From Begonia masoniana (lineage: Eukaryota > Streptophyta > Magnoliopsida > Cucurbitales > Begoniaceae): DNA of 64,000 bases. Under the pieces are notes generated by a model. It was not told the DNA's origin. It ran no database searches and saw only the letters and a list, made by a program, of their open reading frames with translations. The stretch lies in contig CM039510.1 of NCBI GenBank assembly GCA_022432975.1, forward strand, positions 14,402,381-14,466,380. Reading direction: 5' to 3'. Below are positions 35,394-46,800 of this stretch, piece after piece. A program made the position numbers and the translations under genes. Positions within the stretch are counted from its first letter, which is position 1; each line of letters begins with the position of its first letter.

Positions 35394-35754
35394 GTGACAG
35401 GAGTACATGTGATGATCTTACACACCGTCCAGATTGAGGAGGCGGTTAACGGAGCACGTCCATGGGGCTTTTGTGTTGTTAGGGCGATTTTGAGTTGTGG
35501 GTGAGTTCGTAAGTGTTGGTTTAACTTATGGGGTAAACGTTTTCACAATAACACATTTTGATGTATAGAAATGTTTTGTATAGAAAATAAAAGGATAGAT
35601 TTGACAGAAGTTATGATTTATTTTGATGAATTGAATCATGAAAGGTTGTGAATAGATTTTGATGGAAATGACACGTTTTGTTGAAAGATTGAAAGGTTTG
35701 GATTTTTGGTTTGAAAGTTGATATTTTAGACGTTTTAGGAAGAAGGTAAAACGG

Positions 35755-35915
35755 AGACATGGCTGATCGATCAGCCTTAAATTACTGAAGGCCGAAACGG
35801 CACCTAGGGGGGGTTCGCCAATCAGTCGGCAAAAATTAGCTGACCGATTGCCCCCTTATGCTGGTTTTCAGAATCGGCTATCTTTGGGCGCACGATCGAT
35901 CGCCCCTCAGCAGGT
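35755..35915 (+). repeat. GATC palindrome module in LTR D tail
   Basis: GGCTGATCGATCAGCC (about 35761-35776) is a perfect palindrome. A degenerate CCGATTG/CAATCAGTCGG pair and a second block GCGCACGATCGATCGCCC follow. Same relative place as in LTRs B, C and H. Confidence 0.75.
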
Positions 35916-36395
35916 TTAAAAAGAAAGGGGGGTGTTTTACGTTTTGTGATTGACTTTTCAACTTGAGATTTTAACGAATGGTCTTTCACGGGCAACATAG
36001 TCTTCCGTTACACATTGTAAACGTTTTCTAAGAGTATTCAAACGATGTTATTTCAAGTTATTTTCGCAGCACGTTTTAAATGCTTTTAGACTTTAAAAGT
36101 TACAACTTTGAAATTTATTTTAGAAAATAAATTTCAAAGTTGTATTTAATTCAAAGTTGATTTAAAGATGTAAGGAAAGTTCATGAGTGCGATTGCAGGT
36201 CAAACATCGGATCGCGGGGCAAATCTCAAGCAGAGCCGAGTGTGCAAATTTCAGATTCGAGTGTAGGTAAATCCTGGATCGTTTTTTAAGGGATTTCTTT
36301 TAGAGTTTTTTTTTTAAGTTTTCTTAAAAGTTGTTCAAAAGTGTTATGAAAAAAAAAGACATGGAAATTTAAAGGAAAAAGTACGGCTAGTTACA

Positions 36396-36865
36396 AATGC
36401 TCTATATAAAAATGTCTTGCTACTTCCTCCGAGACCATCAATAAAAAATGCACCTGATTCGTTATCCAATTTTTTTGTACGATGAAGTCATATGCTCTTT
36501 TTTAGCATCATTTAGCAATGATATTCGAGTAAAATCGTTTTCATTGACTTGCATTTCTATTTTTTCATTGACGCCATGATTGTCTTTGTAATTTAAATCT
36601 GTCCTAAATGCCCAAAGAACCATATTATAATCATTTAGTGACTTCCCCATGATTTAAAGAATACAATTAATATGACCCAATATTTTTGTTGCAATCACAT
36701 TTGAAGGTAAGTTACAACCGACATGATATTCATATAATTGTTCTTTGTAAGTATCTCAAAGACTTGCAGAATTATTTGGTTGCAGTAAATGAGAATATTA
36801 AAAAAAAAAGCCTTCGTAAAACATAAAGAATCTGAAACTCTATTGCCTCTTGCATAGAAAAAATT
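36396..36865 (-). pseudogene. Helitron helicase, N-terminal part with Walker A
   Basis: The minus-strand frame includes QILYVLRRLF-type, GKSLNDYNMVLW and FFIDGLGGSSKTFLYRA segments. The last is the Walker A region (canonical GGTGKT; here GGSSKT). Flanked by solo LTR D on the left and the MLO Pack-MULE on the right. Stops are present. Confidence 0.85.
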
Positions 36866-37030
36866 AGGGAAAAGTACTATTTAGACTTCAACGTATGGGG
36901 TTAGTGACCATTTGGTACCTAACGTTTATTTTGTACCCAATCAAATTCAAACGTATAAAACGTTTGCAATTCAAACCTTACCGTCAATTTTTCAGTTAAA
37001 ATTGACAGATGCCTTTTTAAAATTACCAAA

Positions 37031-37079
<49 letters not shown>

Positions 37080-37080
<1 letters not shown>

Positions 37081-37722
37081 AACAGAGACCGAAGACCAAA
37101 CCGTGCTACTACCAGCAGTTAAAAATCTCCGATCATACCATAATAATTTCTGGCAATGTCCTGCAGCTGTTGTAGTCTGAGCAGGGCATGACAGCAAAGT
37201 GTCTGCAACCTTGATTGATATACAAATTTTGAGAATGTAAACCTGGCTGAAGGTGAGGAGAAGCGAAATGAAGCCGAGAATCATCAGCTCTGATGAATGA
37301 AAATAAAAGGGTAAAACATATTAGATCAAGAACACGAGAATATTATCAGAAACAGTAAATCAAAGTATGATTTCAAGGAAGAACACAATCAGGAACTCAA
37401 AAAAAGAAGCCTTACCGGCTTTGACTTTCTCCAGCACCTCGAACAAAGCTTTCTTCTGCCTTTCTGTAAACCACTGGAAAAGAAGAAATTGCAATTTAGG
37501 ATGACAGCGAATTAGAAATACAAACCATAAAAGAAAATAGAGAAAAGCGATGCGTACGGCTCCAAGTTTGTGAAGGACTTTTTCCAAGCCGAGTGAAATA
37601 AGAATGATGACGGCACATACACCGGCAACAGCCCAAGAAGGCGTCTGATCAAGTTCACTGGTGGTGCCATCGCTGGCCGGAGCGGCTATTGCGGCGAATA
37701 CCAGCAGAGACCACGAGTACAA
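37080..37722 (-). pseudogene. Captured MLO-like gene fragment (three exons, two introns)
   Basis: On the minus strand exon 1 (37722-37558) starts with an ATG and a hydrophobic leader, then [16 protein letters not shown], the MLO N-terminal hallmark, leading into the first membrane segment. Exon 2 (37473-37416) reads [19 protein letters not shown]. Exon 3 (from 37289) reads ELMILGFISLLLTFSQ, then ICIS and a TLLSCP end. Introns have GT/AG borders, and the exon 2-3 junction keeps codon phase. The fragment ends at the (CT)n tract; the rest of MLO (five more membrane segments, calmodulin site) is absent. MLO proteins are seven-transmembrane proteins linked to powdery mildew susceptibility. Whether this is transcribed is unknown. 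Confidence 0.88.
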
Positions 37723-37724
37723 AT

Positions 37725-37850
37725 AAAGTCAACGGAAGGAAACTTAGATGGGCAGGCACTAATGGTGAACTGGGGACCGACTCGGAATACGGATTTCTTC
37801 GACAAATCCCCCTCCAGAATCTGGGCAATGGATTGAATCTTCGGCCTCTG

Positions 37851-37856
<6 letters not shown>
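37725..37856. other. Second cargo segment in the MLO Pack-MULE, unidentified
   Basis: The stretch between the MLO start codon and the right (GA)n tract has no clear match. An open frame (RKLRWAGTNGELGTDSEYGF) crosses it. It may be the MLO 5' flank or a second captured fragment. Confidence 0.3.
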
Positions 37857-37888
<32 letters not shown>

Positions 37889-38052
37889 TTTGATAATTTT
37901 AAATGAGCATCTGTCAATTTTAATTGAAAAATTGACGGTATGGTTTGAATTGCAAACGTTTTATACGATAGGGTTTGATTGGGTACAAAACAAACGTTAG
38001 GTACCAAATGGTCACTGACCCCATACGTTGGAGTCTAAATGATACTTTTCCC

Positions 38053-39215
38053 AAAAAATTATATAATAATCATTTTGTCATAAGTCATGCTATAGAACTA
38101 ATTCACAAAATGTATCCACTAAAGTCCCATGCGCAATTTTCAAGTTTTCAAAAGAGGTCGAACTCGTAACGTGGTTTAAAAGTAAACATAAATAATAGCA
38201 TTTTCCTGTTACATGACTTACATAAACGATTCTTCCTATAGAGTTTTCTTTTTTCTTTCCAAGTTTGATTTTTTTTTTTTTATTCCATACAAAATACTCT
38301 GGAAATTTCTTATATAATATAGTTCTTGCAAATGGGTCTATATAATTTCTATGAAAGTACTCTGTCAGCATAGTTTTTGCAAATACATTAGATCTTACTA
38401 AATTACGAAGAGAAGAAGGCTCTTCAAAGTGATAGGTTGGTGATGTTCTAGGTGTAGTTGCAAAGTATAAGCTGGAAGAGAGATTTTATTTAAAGAAAAT
38501 TCATAAATACGCTACATTGCTTTGGGTGGAGAAATTCAGTGAGCTATTTGATAGTCTTGAATTTCACTATTTGATGACATTTTATCAATGTCATTGATCT
38601 TAAACGCGATACGATCATGACCTTTATATATGTACTTGTACAAATATTTGATTTTCTTAATTGTTGAACAAATTTCTACGTTGAAATGATAAACAAACAA
38701 TGCAAGAAGATAAAGATTGTAAGGAATCACCCAACGGTTATCAAGCACAACACCTCTCACCGCTGCAAATCTATTATCAAGTCGACGATAATGAGGATAA
38801 GAATTCTTCCCATACTCTATAACTTGGCAAAAAAGTTTTGAATAATTATTTTTACACTTGTCTTTTTTAGTCATACAAATACTTGTAGGATTTTCTACAC
38901 CACAAAGACCATGCATCATGTGTTTGAGAACCATAGCATATAGATAAGAATATTTGTCGCGATTGGGCAACTCTGCACAAACAAAGTCGTCAAATGAGTC
39001 TGGAGACATTGTCTTTGAATTTTGTTCCAAAATCACACAAAAAGTGTGCATGAGGCAATCCTTGTTTTTTGAATTCTATGACATATGCCATGCAACACCT
39101 TGGCCAAATATTTCATCTTTAAACATCTATATCTTTAATTGTTATATTTTTTGCTATTAAAACACGCATTATCAAGTCAGGTCTATGGTAGGCTTCTTCA
39201 AAAGAAAGTAGCTCT
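38053..39215 (-). pseudogene. Helitron Rep: HUH and tyrosine motifs
   Basis: The minus-strand frame contains RPDLIMRV, then YVIEFKKQGLPHAHFL with the HUH metal-binding motif (HAH), a MMHGLCGVENPTS stretch, GKNSYPHYRR and KYLYKYIYKGHD, which holds the paired catalytic tyrosines of the Y2 Helitron Rep domain. It has frameshifts near 39060-39110. It continues at 45377 beyond solo LTR F and at 36865 beyond the MLO Pack-MULE. Confidence 0.88.
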
Positions 39216-40633
39216 TATGACACCCAAGAACTCCGGTAAGATTTAACATCGTATTTAAAGATAAGTTTGTGTTTTACATTACTATTATGATAATTATGAG
39301 ATACATAGAAAAAATAATACAATCTACATGAGGATTAAATGATATAATAAGTAGATAAATTAAGAGGGTAATTTTCTTTATTGGAGGAGTGATGAACTTA
39401 TAATGCTTCAAAAATGCTGTTGTAGGCGACCACGCTTTTGTTCAATCAAAGATTTTTCAAGTATGGGTAAAAGTTCATTAAGGGAAAGTGATGCCTTTGA
39501 AAGAGTAAAATAGTTTTTTAGTAAAAAATTACAAGTAAAAGCCAAAAAGAGGTTGGGAGTGCACCTTATGAGCTAATCAAATGAAAAGCAAAAAGTAGTA
39601 CATGTAGCAAGACGTTGGGAACACAAGAGGTGCAAAACGGTGCGTAAGACCTAGCCTTTATTTCGTCCAGAATTCGCAAGCTGCCTCCTCATTTATAAAG
39701 AATCTCTAAGGTAAGCCTAAATCTAATAGACTTTGACTCTTAAACAAGTAAACATATGAGTTTACATGGTTGAGGGACACGATTAAAATTTTCATTATCG
39801 TTAAGGTTTCTCTATGGAAATCCTTCAATTATGATTCTTCTCTTCACTTTCTTTTACTAATACACAACAACTCTATGGGTAGGTTAATTCAAAAGTAAAG
39901 GATAACCGTAGTGAGCAAAATTCTATGCACTAAGGATCGAGGGAAATGATGTTTTATTCGTTGATCCATCGGTCTGCATCACAAAGTGCTAGGTTAAGTG
40001 GTTTATTACGATAAGACTTTGAGGACTTGTTTTTTTATTACGTTACGACATTAATGATTTAAGGATTTGTTTAACCGTTATGATAAGATGGGGTTTATGA
40101 TTGATGTTATGTTTTATGATTATATTGATGATGATGATACTCAAGAATGTGTTATAACATAGATTTTTTATTGTGTTGTATTGTTAGATGATATGATTAT
40201 ATTGACGATGATGTCACCTAAGGATGTGTTATAGTATAGACTTTTGATTGTGATATTTATTAGATGATATAATTATATTGACGATTGTAACACCTAGCAT
40301 TTTTGGTCACGTAATTGTCCCTAATTTTATTTGAATGGAATTAATCCGTTATTAATGTAATAAATATTTTTATTGGAATTGGGACGTGAAATTTAAGGGT
40401 TTAAGAAAAATGGAACGAAAGGAGAAAGTCAATCCGCCTTAATTTCGGTATTTCGTTTATTAGGGCTGAATTCGTAAATAAGTAAATTTAAGGCCGTTTC
40501 GCGAGCGGGAAATTTCATTAGAACCCTGGAATTTAATTAGGATATTTTGTGGAAGAAGGGAAGGTCGAGAATTTAAACGAAATTCCGAATCGTAACCCGA
40601 GCGTTATATATATATATATATTTATATATTTAT

Positions 40634-40700
40634 CTCTCTCTCTCTCTCTCTCTCTCTTTGCGCCAGATCACCCCCCCACCCCCCCCCCCCCCCCCCCTCC
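40634..40700 (+). repeat. CT microsatellite and poly-C tract
   Basis: A (CT)n run at 40634-40658 is followed by an interrupted C homopolymer at about 40671-40697. Open frames across this pyrimidine-rich stretch are low complexity and not genes. Confidence 0.9.
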
Positions 40701-41216
40701 TCCTTTTTTTTTTCTTTTTCTTCTTTCTTCTTCTTTCTTTTCCTCTTCCCTCCCTCCCACGTGACTCCCCTTCTCCCTCTTTTTTTCTTCTCTTCTCCTC
40801 CCCCTCCTTTTCTTTTCATTCTTCTCCCTCTCTATTTCTTTCTCTCTTCCAGCGACGAACCTTCCCTCTCCTCTCCACGCCGACGTTTCAGCCCTCCGTC
40901 TCCTCCGGTTTTTCTCCGTCTCTTCATTTAAGGTAATCCTTTACCCTAGTTATCAAGTTTAGGGTAGTTATTTGTTAGTTTCGTTGAAGTTTAGGGTTAG
41001 GGTTTTTGGAGAAAACCCGTCAATTTTATACGAAATCATACTAGAATATTATTTAAAGGTTTGAATGGATAAACTAAGGAAAAACTAAGCTCGTTCAATG
41101 AAAAACGAAAATTCGATTGAAAATCGGCTCGGTTTAGGGCAGCCTACGAATTTCAATTTATGCTATCGTTTCGGACTTCCTTTTTATAAATTAATGATTC
41201 TATGATAAACTAGATG

Positions 41217-43150
41217 TAATGAGGTTTCCGATGCCTGTTAAATCATCGAAAACGGATAAGAATGGAATAAGTTATGAATTTTTAAAGTGGTTATACAAAA
41301 ATTGGGAAAATTTCGGTGGCAGTTCGGTTTGTGGAAATTCTGCTATTATTTTCAAAATGCTTTTAATAAATGGTTGATTCCATGTTAATCTAGACGTAAT
41401 AAGTTTTCCGAAACATGTTGAATTATCAAAAATGGATAAGAATCGAGGAAGTTACGGCCGTCCAAAAATTGGATCTATAGCGGTTGTGAAATCCGGTTTT
41501 CGGTTTGTATTCATCGGGTTTTCCTAACGCAAAATAGGTTTAAGCCATTTGAATGGATTATGAATTATGTTTTACTTAATTCGTTAGTTAACACCTACGT
41601 AATGTGAATAACGGCTCGGATGTGCATAATATAGGTTCGTGAGACACCGAGGAAAAACGTTCAAGGTTTGCAAACTCTACTGATGCCAAGTAAGTTCATA
41701 CGTATAGGTTTGGCCCTTAAGGCCCTACAATACGAAGGTACTAGGTTTATGTTGTCGGGATTTCTGTTGGGTAGCTAAACCATAGGTTATGTTTTAGGTT
41801 AAGTGTATTCTATTTTATATTCTGCTTATTCTGCTTATTATTCTGTTGCCTGTCTATGAATGTTCATGCATACACGTTTTCTCTGAAAGTCATGAAAATG
41901 TTTTCTGTTCACTGTTTGAAGTTAAGTAAGATAAAACCTGTAATGAAATGTAATGTAATGTAATGTAATGTAATGTAATGTAATGTAATGTAATGTAATG
42001 TAATGTAATGTAATGTAATGTAATGTAATGTAATGTAATGTAATGTAATGTAATGTAATGTAATGTAATGTAATGTAATGTAATGTAATGTAATGTAATG
42101 TAATGTAATGTAATGTAATGTAATGTAATGTAATGTAATGTAATGTAATGTAATGTAATGTAATGTAATGTAATGTAATGTAATGTAATGTAATGTAATG
42201 TAATGTAATGTAATGTAATGTAATGTAATGTAATGTAATGTAATGTAATGTAATGTAATGTAATGTAATGTAATGTAATGTAATGTAATGTAATGTAATG
42301 TAATGTAATGTAATGTAATGTAATGTAATGTAATGTAATGTAATGTAATGTAATGTAATGTAATGTAATGTAATGTAATGTAATGTAATGTAATGTAATG
42401 TAATGTAATGTAATGTAATGTAATGTAATGTAATGTAATGTAATGTAATGTAATGAGGTTTCCGATGCCTGTTAAATCATCGAAAACGGATAAGAATGGA
42501 ATAAGTTATGAATTTTTAAAGTGGTTATACAAAAATTGGGAAAATTTCGGTGGCAGTTCGGTTTGTGGAAATTCTGCTATTATTTTCAAAATGCTTTTAA
42601 TAAATGGTTGATTCCATGTTAATCTAGACGTAATAAGTTTTCCGAAACATGTTGAATTATCAAAATGGATAAGAATCGAGGAAGTTACGGCCGTCCAAAA
42701 TTGGATCTATAGCGGTTGTGAAATCCGGTTTTCGGTTTGTATTCATCGGGTTTTCCTAACGCAAAATAGGTTTAAGCCATTTGAATGGATTATGAATTAT
42801 GTTTTACTTAATTCGTTAGTTAACACCTACGTAATGTGAATAACGGCTCGGATGTGCATAATATAGGTTCGTGAGACACCGAGGAAAAACGTTCAAGGTT
42901 TGCAAACTCTACTGATGCCAAGTAAGTTCATACGTATAGGTTTGGCCCTTAAGGCCCTACAATACGAAGGTACTAGGTTTATGTTGTCGGGATTTCTGTT
43001 GGGTAGCTAAACCATAGGTTATATTTTAGGTTAAGTGTATTCTATTTTATATTCTGCTTATTCTGCTTATTATTCTGTTGCCTGTCTATGAATGTTCATG
43101 CATACACGTTTTCTCTGAAAGTCATGAAAATGTTTTCTGTTCACTGTTTG
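41217..43150 (+). repeat. 700 bp direct duplication around the TAATG array in LTR E
   Basis: Copy 1 (41217-41918) and copy 2 (42451-43150) are nearly identical, with only about one to three differences visible. Both begin at TAATGAGGTTTCCG. In copy 1 this TAATG is a single native motif; in copy 2 it is the last unit of the array. This suggests unequal exchange or template switching between the native TGTAATG and the array. Confidence 0.92.
41951..42455 (+). repeat. (TAATG)n pentanucleotide microsatellite, about 101 units
   Basis: The 505 bases 41951-42455 are an uninterrupted TAATG run, preceded by TAATGAAATG at 41941. A shorter remnant of five units follows copy 2 of the duplication at 43150-43175. 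Perfect repetition over 500 bp implies very recent expansion, or an assembly artefact. Confidence 0.97.
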
Positions 43151-43791
43151 TAATGTAATGTAATGTAATGTAATGTTCATGTATTTGAAAAAGATTCATG
43201 CATAGCACGTTCATCACTTTGCATCGTATGATCTTACTGAGCTCTAGGCTCATAGTTGAACTCCTTGTTGTAGGTACGGATCCTCCAAATGAGGAGCTTG
43301 AGCCTCAAACTGATGAGTTGATGTAGTTGGCGAGAGGAGCTCACGGGATGGTTGCTGCAGTCAGACAAATGTCATTCCTGTGAGAATGTGTTTTATGTAA
43401 AGTTATGTCAAGTTTTGTACAAGTTGTTTTGGGGTTTTAAAATGTTTGAAGTATATGTTAAGTTCTGTAAAACTTTTGGGATCTTCAAAACGAGGTATAA
43501 AATCTGTGTTGATGTTTTTTTTTAAACTCCTGTTTGACAGTTGAATGTATATTTTGAAATATTCTGGAACTGCCTTGAGTTTTCTCTGTTAGTGTGTGCA
43601 TGGATTGTCTCGAGTTTTAGAGCTATCCATGCTGTTTGTTTTCTCGAATCTCTGTCATGTTGTCTGTCATGTTGTCAAGTATGTTTTTTTTAAAACTATG
43701 TTTCGAATCGGGTTTTTAGTAAATTTTGTTTAGTAAAATTTGAAGTTTCATGCCTTCTGTTCTTATGTTTTCTGTTTATATGTCATCCTGT

Positions 43792-44300
43792 TAAATTCAG
43801 TCATCCGCCCAGTTATATGCCTTAGTCATCCGCCCAGTTATATGCCTTAGTTATCTGCCCCAGTCAATTCTGTCATCCGCCCCAGTCAAAGTCAATTCAG
43901 TCATCCGCCCAGTTATATGCCTTAGTCATCCGCCCAGCTATATGTCTTAGTCATCCGCCCCAGTCAATTCTGTCATCCGCCCAGTTATATGCCTTAGTCA
44001 TCTGCCCAGTTATATGCCTTAGTCATCCGCCCCAGTCAATTCTGTCATCTGCCCCAGTCAAAGTCAATTCAGTCATCCGCCCAGTTATATGCCCCAGTCA
44101 TCCGCCCCAGTCAAAGTCAATTCAGTCATCCGCCCCCAGTCATCCGCCCCAGTCATCCGCCCCAGTCAGAGTCAATTCTGTCATCCACCCCTAGTCATCC
44201 GCCCCAGTCAAAGTCAATTCTGTCATCCACCCCCAGTCATCCGCCCCAGTCAATTCTGTCATCCACCCCTGTCATCCACCCTTGCCATCTACTGTAAGTC
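43792..44300 (+). repeat. TCATCCGCCC tandem repeat cluster in LTR E tail
   Basis: Irregular units built from GTCATCCGCCCAG, TTATATGCCTTA and CAGTCAATTC alternate for about 500 bp. The core TCATCC is the complement of the GGATGA core in the Tekay and family A arrays. It occupies the same part of the LTR, between intron 2 and the LTR end. Confidence 0.88.
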
Positions 44301-45376
44301 TTCCACTGTATGATTTCCAGTTTATGTTTATTTATTTTACCTTTATTTTATTTTATGTCATCCTTTTTAAATGTCTGTGAGTTTTAAAAAAAGTCGAAAA
44401 AAAAAATAGTTGTCCCCGTTTTCTGTAAATGTCCCGGAGTGACAGCTCGGTTCTCAGATCCCGATCGGGTCCGGTTTCGGGCTGTCACAACGATGATGTC
44501 ACTCAAAGATATACTTCGTTTGATGACTTGATAGATGTTCTTATGATATGTAGTAAGTTATGATCAAAAAGAAAGAACAGACAAATTGCCTCGAAGATAT
44601 ACTATGTTTTGCATCTTATATTTATGTATGACTCATGCATCATGAAAAAAAAAATTATGTTAAGAAAGATGTAAAAAGAACAAAGAAAGAAATACTGATA
44701 GAAAAAAAAAAGACAGAAAGATGAAAAGATGAGAGAATAAGTGATTTGACGTAAATTTTGTTGTGAGGCAGGATTACGAGTTGGTTGTCTCATAAAACGG
44801 GATTATGAGGTGTCTTCTCGCTTCCCTAGATTGAATTACGTCCAACAAATGGACTTCATATCGAAACTAAAGCAAGAATAAAATACCTAGTGAGGAAGAA
44901 CTCCCATAAGACTGTTTTTACAAAAAATTGTGTCTGCATACATGTTCATGATAGTTTATGCATCTCTTACTGAGTGTTAGGCTCATACTTTGAACTTTGT
45001 GATGTAAGTGAGGAACTTTATGATGTATACACTGAAAAAAACGAATGAAAGATGCAGTTGAAGAAGTGCTCTCATAGTAAGGTTTGATGGTGTTGATGCA
45101 AATAGCGATACAGAGGCTATGAAAAGAAAAACTTATGTTTTATTTCTCTATCTTAGTTAAAAGAGATTTTATATCATCTATTAATTCGTTATATTTATAG
45201 ATGAATTTATGAAGTATTGTTTTCAAATGACCATTTGAGATCGTTGATTTATTTTAATGAACACTTATGGATTTTAAGACTTCCGCTGTATGTTTTCAAT
45301 GAAGTGATTTTGAAATTTTAAGTGAATTCTTTTAAAGAAAAAGTAAATTAGAAACGATGTGCTACGGGACGTCACA

Positions 45377-46790
45377 ACTCTGATTTGATCTGTGGCTAGT
45401 TTGGATTGCATGTTACTGTTAGAAAAATATCTAGTTTTCTAAATCTCTACACAAGTGATATTCCATCCATTAACGTTTTCGCATATCCCTTGGCCCTCCT
45501 ATGAATATAATTGGTAATATAATTTTTCGACCAATATTTGCGGTTGTTGTTTCACCATAATGAATATTGTCCAATATGCCTTGATAAAGCTCTGAGAGGA
45601 TTTTTTTTGTTAGAGCGAAAAAAATCCAATCGTTTTGTTTCAATCTTTACAGACATATCAACAATATATTGTTGAAGTAGTCGACCTGATTGCAGCAAAC
45701 ACGTAAAAAATAGTCGACCTGATTGCAGCAAACATGTAAAATATGAGTGTTTGATCTGCAATTTATAAGCATAGTATTCGCGACAAGAGACAACTTTTCA
45801 CTAAGCATTTCAATTTGATCATTTGGAAGTTGTTAGAAAATAGAGACATTCCATTGTTTTCAGTAGCGAATAACTCTTGAGGTGACGAAAAATGTAGAAT
45901 TTGAGGAGAAAATTGAAAATTCTCATTTGGGAAAAATTGACAATCTATTCGTGGGATTGTTAGTGTCATCTCGTCTCACCATTAGGAAACAATAAAGGAT
46001 ATTACAGAGGGTCGTAACATCCATAATAATGGTGAACTTTGTGAATAGAATTTAAGTATGAAAATACAACTATTTCTCTATTGGAGATACCTAGTGACGA
46101 ACCATCACCAAGCCATACAACAATGACTTGAGATGTCTGGGGAACATTGTAAGTTCGTTGATCAAGATTCGCGTATGATTTGATGGAATTTGTACATTGC
46201 GGCAGACCTTCCCTATTGCTCAAATTACGAAAAAAGACTGCATAAGGATTTTTTTTCCATAATGTGTGTTATCTTAGAAATAACAAGCGAAGATAGTCTC
46301 TTTGTCGATTGCATTCGATGTTGCAATTGTATGTCGTCAGTATCATAAAACTATAACTGCAAGTAAGATCGACTTTCGTTATAAGTTCTTATCTTCCTTG
46401 ACACCAAAAGAAGTGAATGCAAAAATATTGTTCTAAGTACCCACACATGTCCTAAAATGACCAGATTCATCGATATTCTCTGTGATAAATGATAAAGGAC
46501 TTCGAGTTTCATGTAATAATTTCTGTCTCGCAAAAATGACAAGGTGCAATAATTGGAAGATGATTTGGCACAAGTGGAACGCCAAAGATGTAGAAAGTAG
46601 ATGATATTTGACATTTTCCATATGTATTTGATGCGAAAGAAGTAAATCCTGAGAAAATATAGATTTTATTGTTAACAAGGATAAAGAGGTCGAGAATAAT
46701 TTGTCTCCGCAGAGTAAATTTTCTATTTGAAATAGATTTAAGACAATCATTGTGTGAATACCACTGAAGTCTATAAGCATCCTACAAGAA
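45377..46790 (-). pseudogene. Helitron Rep, N-terminal region
   Basis: Reading the minus strand: a GHFRT segment followed by an FAFTSFG-like one, RTYNVPQTSQVIVVWLGD, IHKVHHYYGCYDPL, then the ADIH..ETTTANIGRKI and PIIFIGGPRDM parts and FLTVTCNPNYPQIKSEL. These are the ordered N-terminal motifs of plant Helitron transposases. The frame is broken several times, and two direct copies of a CTGATTGCAGCAAAC phrase (45685, 45718) mark a small tandem duplication. Confidence 0.82.
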
Positions 46791-46800
46791 AATACTACCA

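Larger units (their letters stand above)
33217..36395 (+). mobile_element. Solo LTR, family D
   Basis: A 3179 bp solo LTR beginning TGTAACACCCG and ending GGCTAGTTACA. The target duplication is AATGT (33212-33216) and AATGC (36396-36400), one mismatch. It interrupts the Helitron helicase just after its Walker A motif. Removing it restores the reading frame. It holds a leader cassette (donor 33863; intron 2 34752-35393) and a GATCGATC module near 35755-35915. Confidence 0.88.
36866..38052. mobile_element. Pack-MULE carrying an MLO gene fragment
   Basis: Ends GGGAAAAGTACTATTTAGAC and their inverted match are flanked by a perfect 9 bp target duplication AAAAAATTA at 36857-36865 and 38053-38061. 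TIRs are about 165 bp, each followed inward by a (CT)n or (GA)n tract (37035-37076; 37857-37886). The cargo is about 780 bp. The Pack-MULE interrupts the Helitron Rep/helicase. A relative with the same TIR family is at 48526-50886. Confidence 0.93.
40605..43273 (+). promoter_or_regulatory. Promoter and predicted leader cassette in LTR E
   Basis: TATATATATA near 40607-40621 precedes CT-rich leader sequence (40630-40930). Donor AAG|GTAATC is at 40933. The acceptor is ATATAG at 41634. Exon 2 is 41635-41689 (55 nt), ending CCAA before GTAAGT at 41690. Because of the duplication, a second copy of acceptor, exon 2 and donor lies near 42865-42925. Intron 2 ends TTGTTGTAG at 43273 after CTTACTGAGCTCTAGGCTC. 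Confidence 0.5.
40286..44489 (+). mobile_element. Solo LTR, family E, with internal duplication
   Basis: A 4204 bp solo LTR beginning TGTAACACCTAGC and ending GGGCTGTCACA, with perfect target duplication ACGAT at 40281-40285 and 44490-44494, nested in LTR F. It has TATA-like repeats (40605-40625), CT and C tracts, and a leader cassette. Its unusual length comes from a 700 bp direct duplication separated by a (TAATG)n array. The tail carries TCATCCGCCC repeats. Confidence 0.93.
39216..45376 (+). mobile_element. Degenerate solo LTR, family F, holding solo LTR E
   Basis: It begins TATGACACCC (TG changed to TA) and ends GGGACGTCACA, with imperfect target duplication GCTCT / ACTCT at 39211-39215 and 45377-45381. 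Without E it is about 1950 bp. The leader signals are recognisable but mutated: GGTCTGCATCACAAAGTGCTAGG near 39970 and CTTACTGAGTGTTAGGCTC near 44965 followed by GATGTAAGTGAGG. Both donor and acceptor are damaged. It splits the Helitron Rep domain and is probably older than E. Confidence 0.7.

Noticed and set aside
37080..37722. Intact MLO gene
   Set aside because: Only the first three exons are present; the sequence ends in a (CT)n tract at the Pack-MULE TIR.
40549..40936. Proline- and leucine-rich open frames
   Set aside because: They are readings of CT and C tracts in the LTR E leader in several frames.
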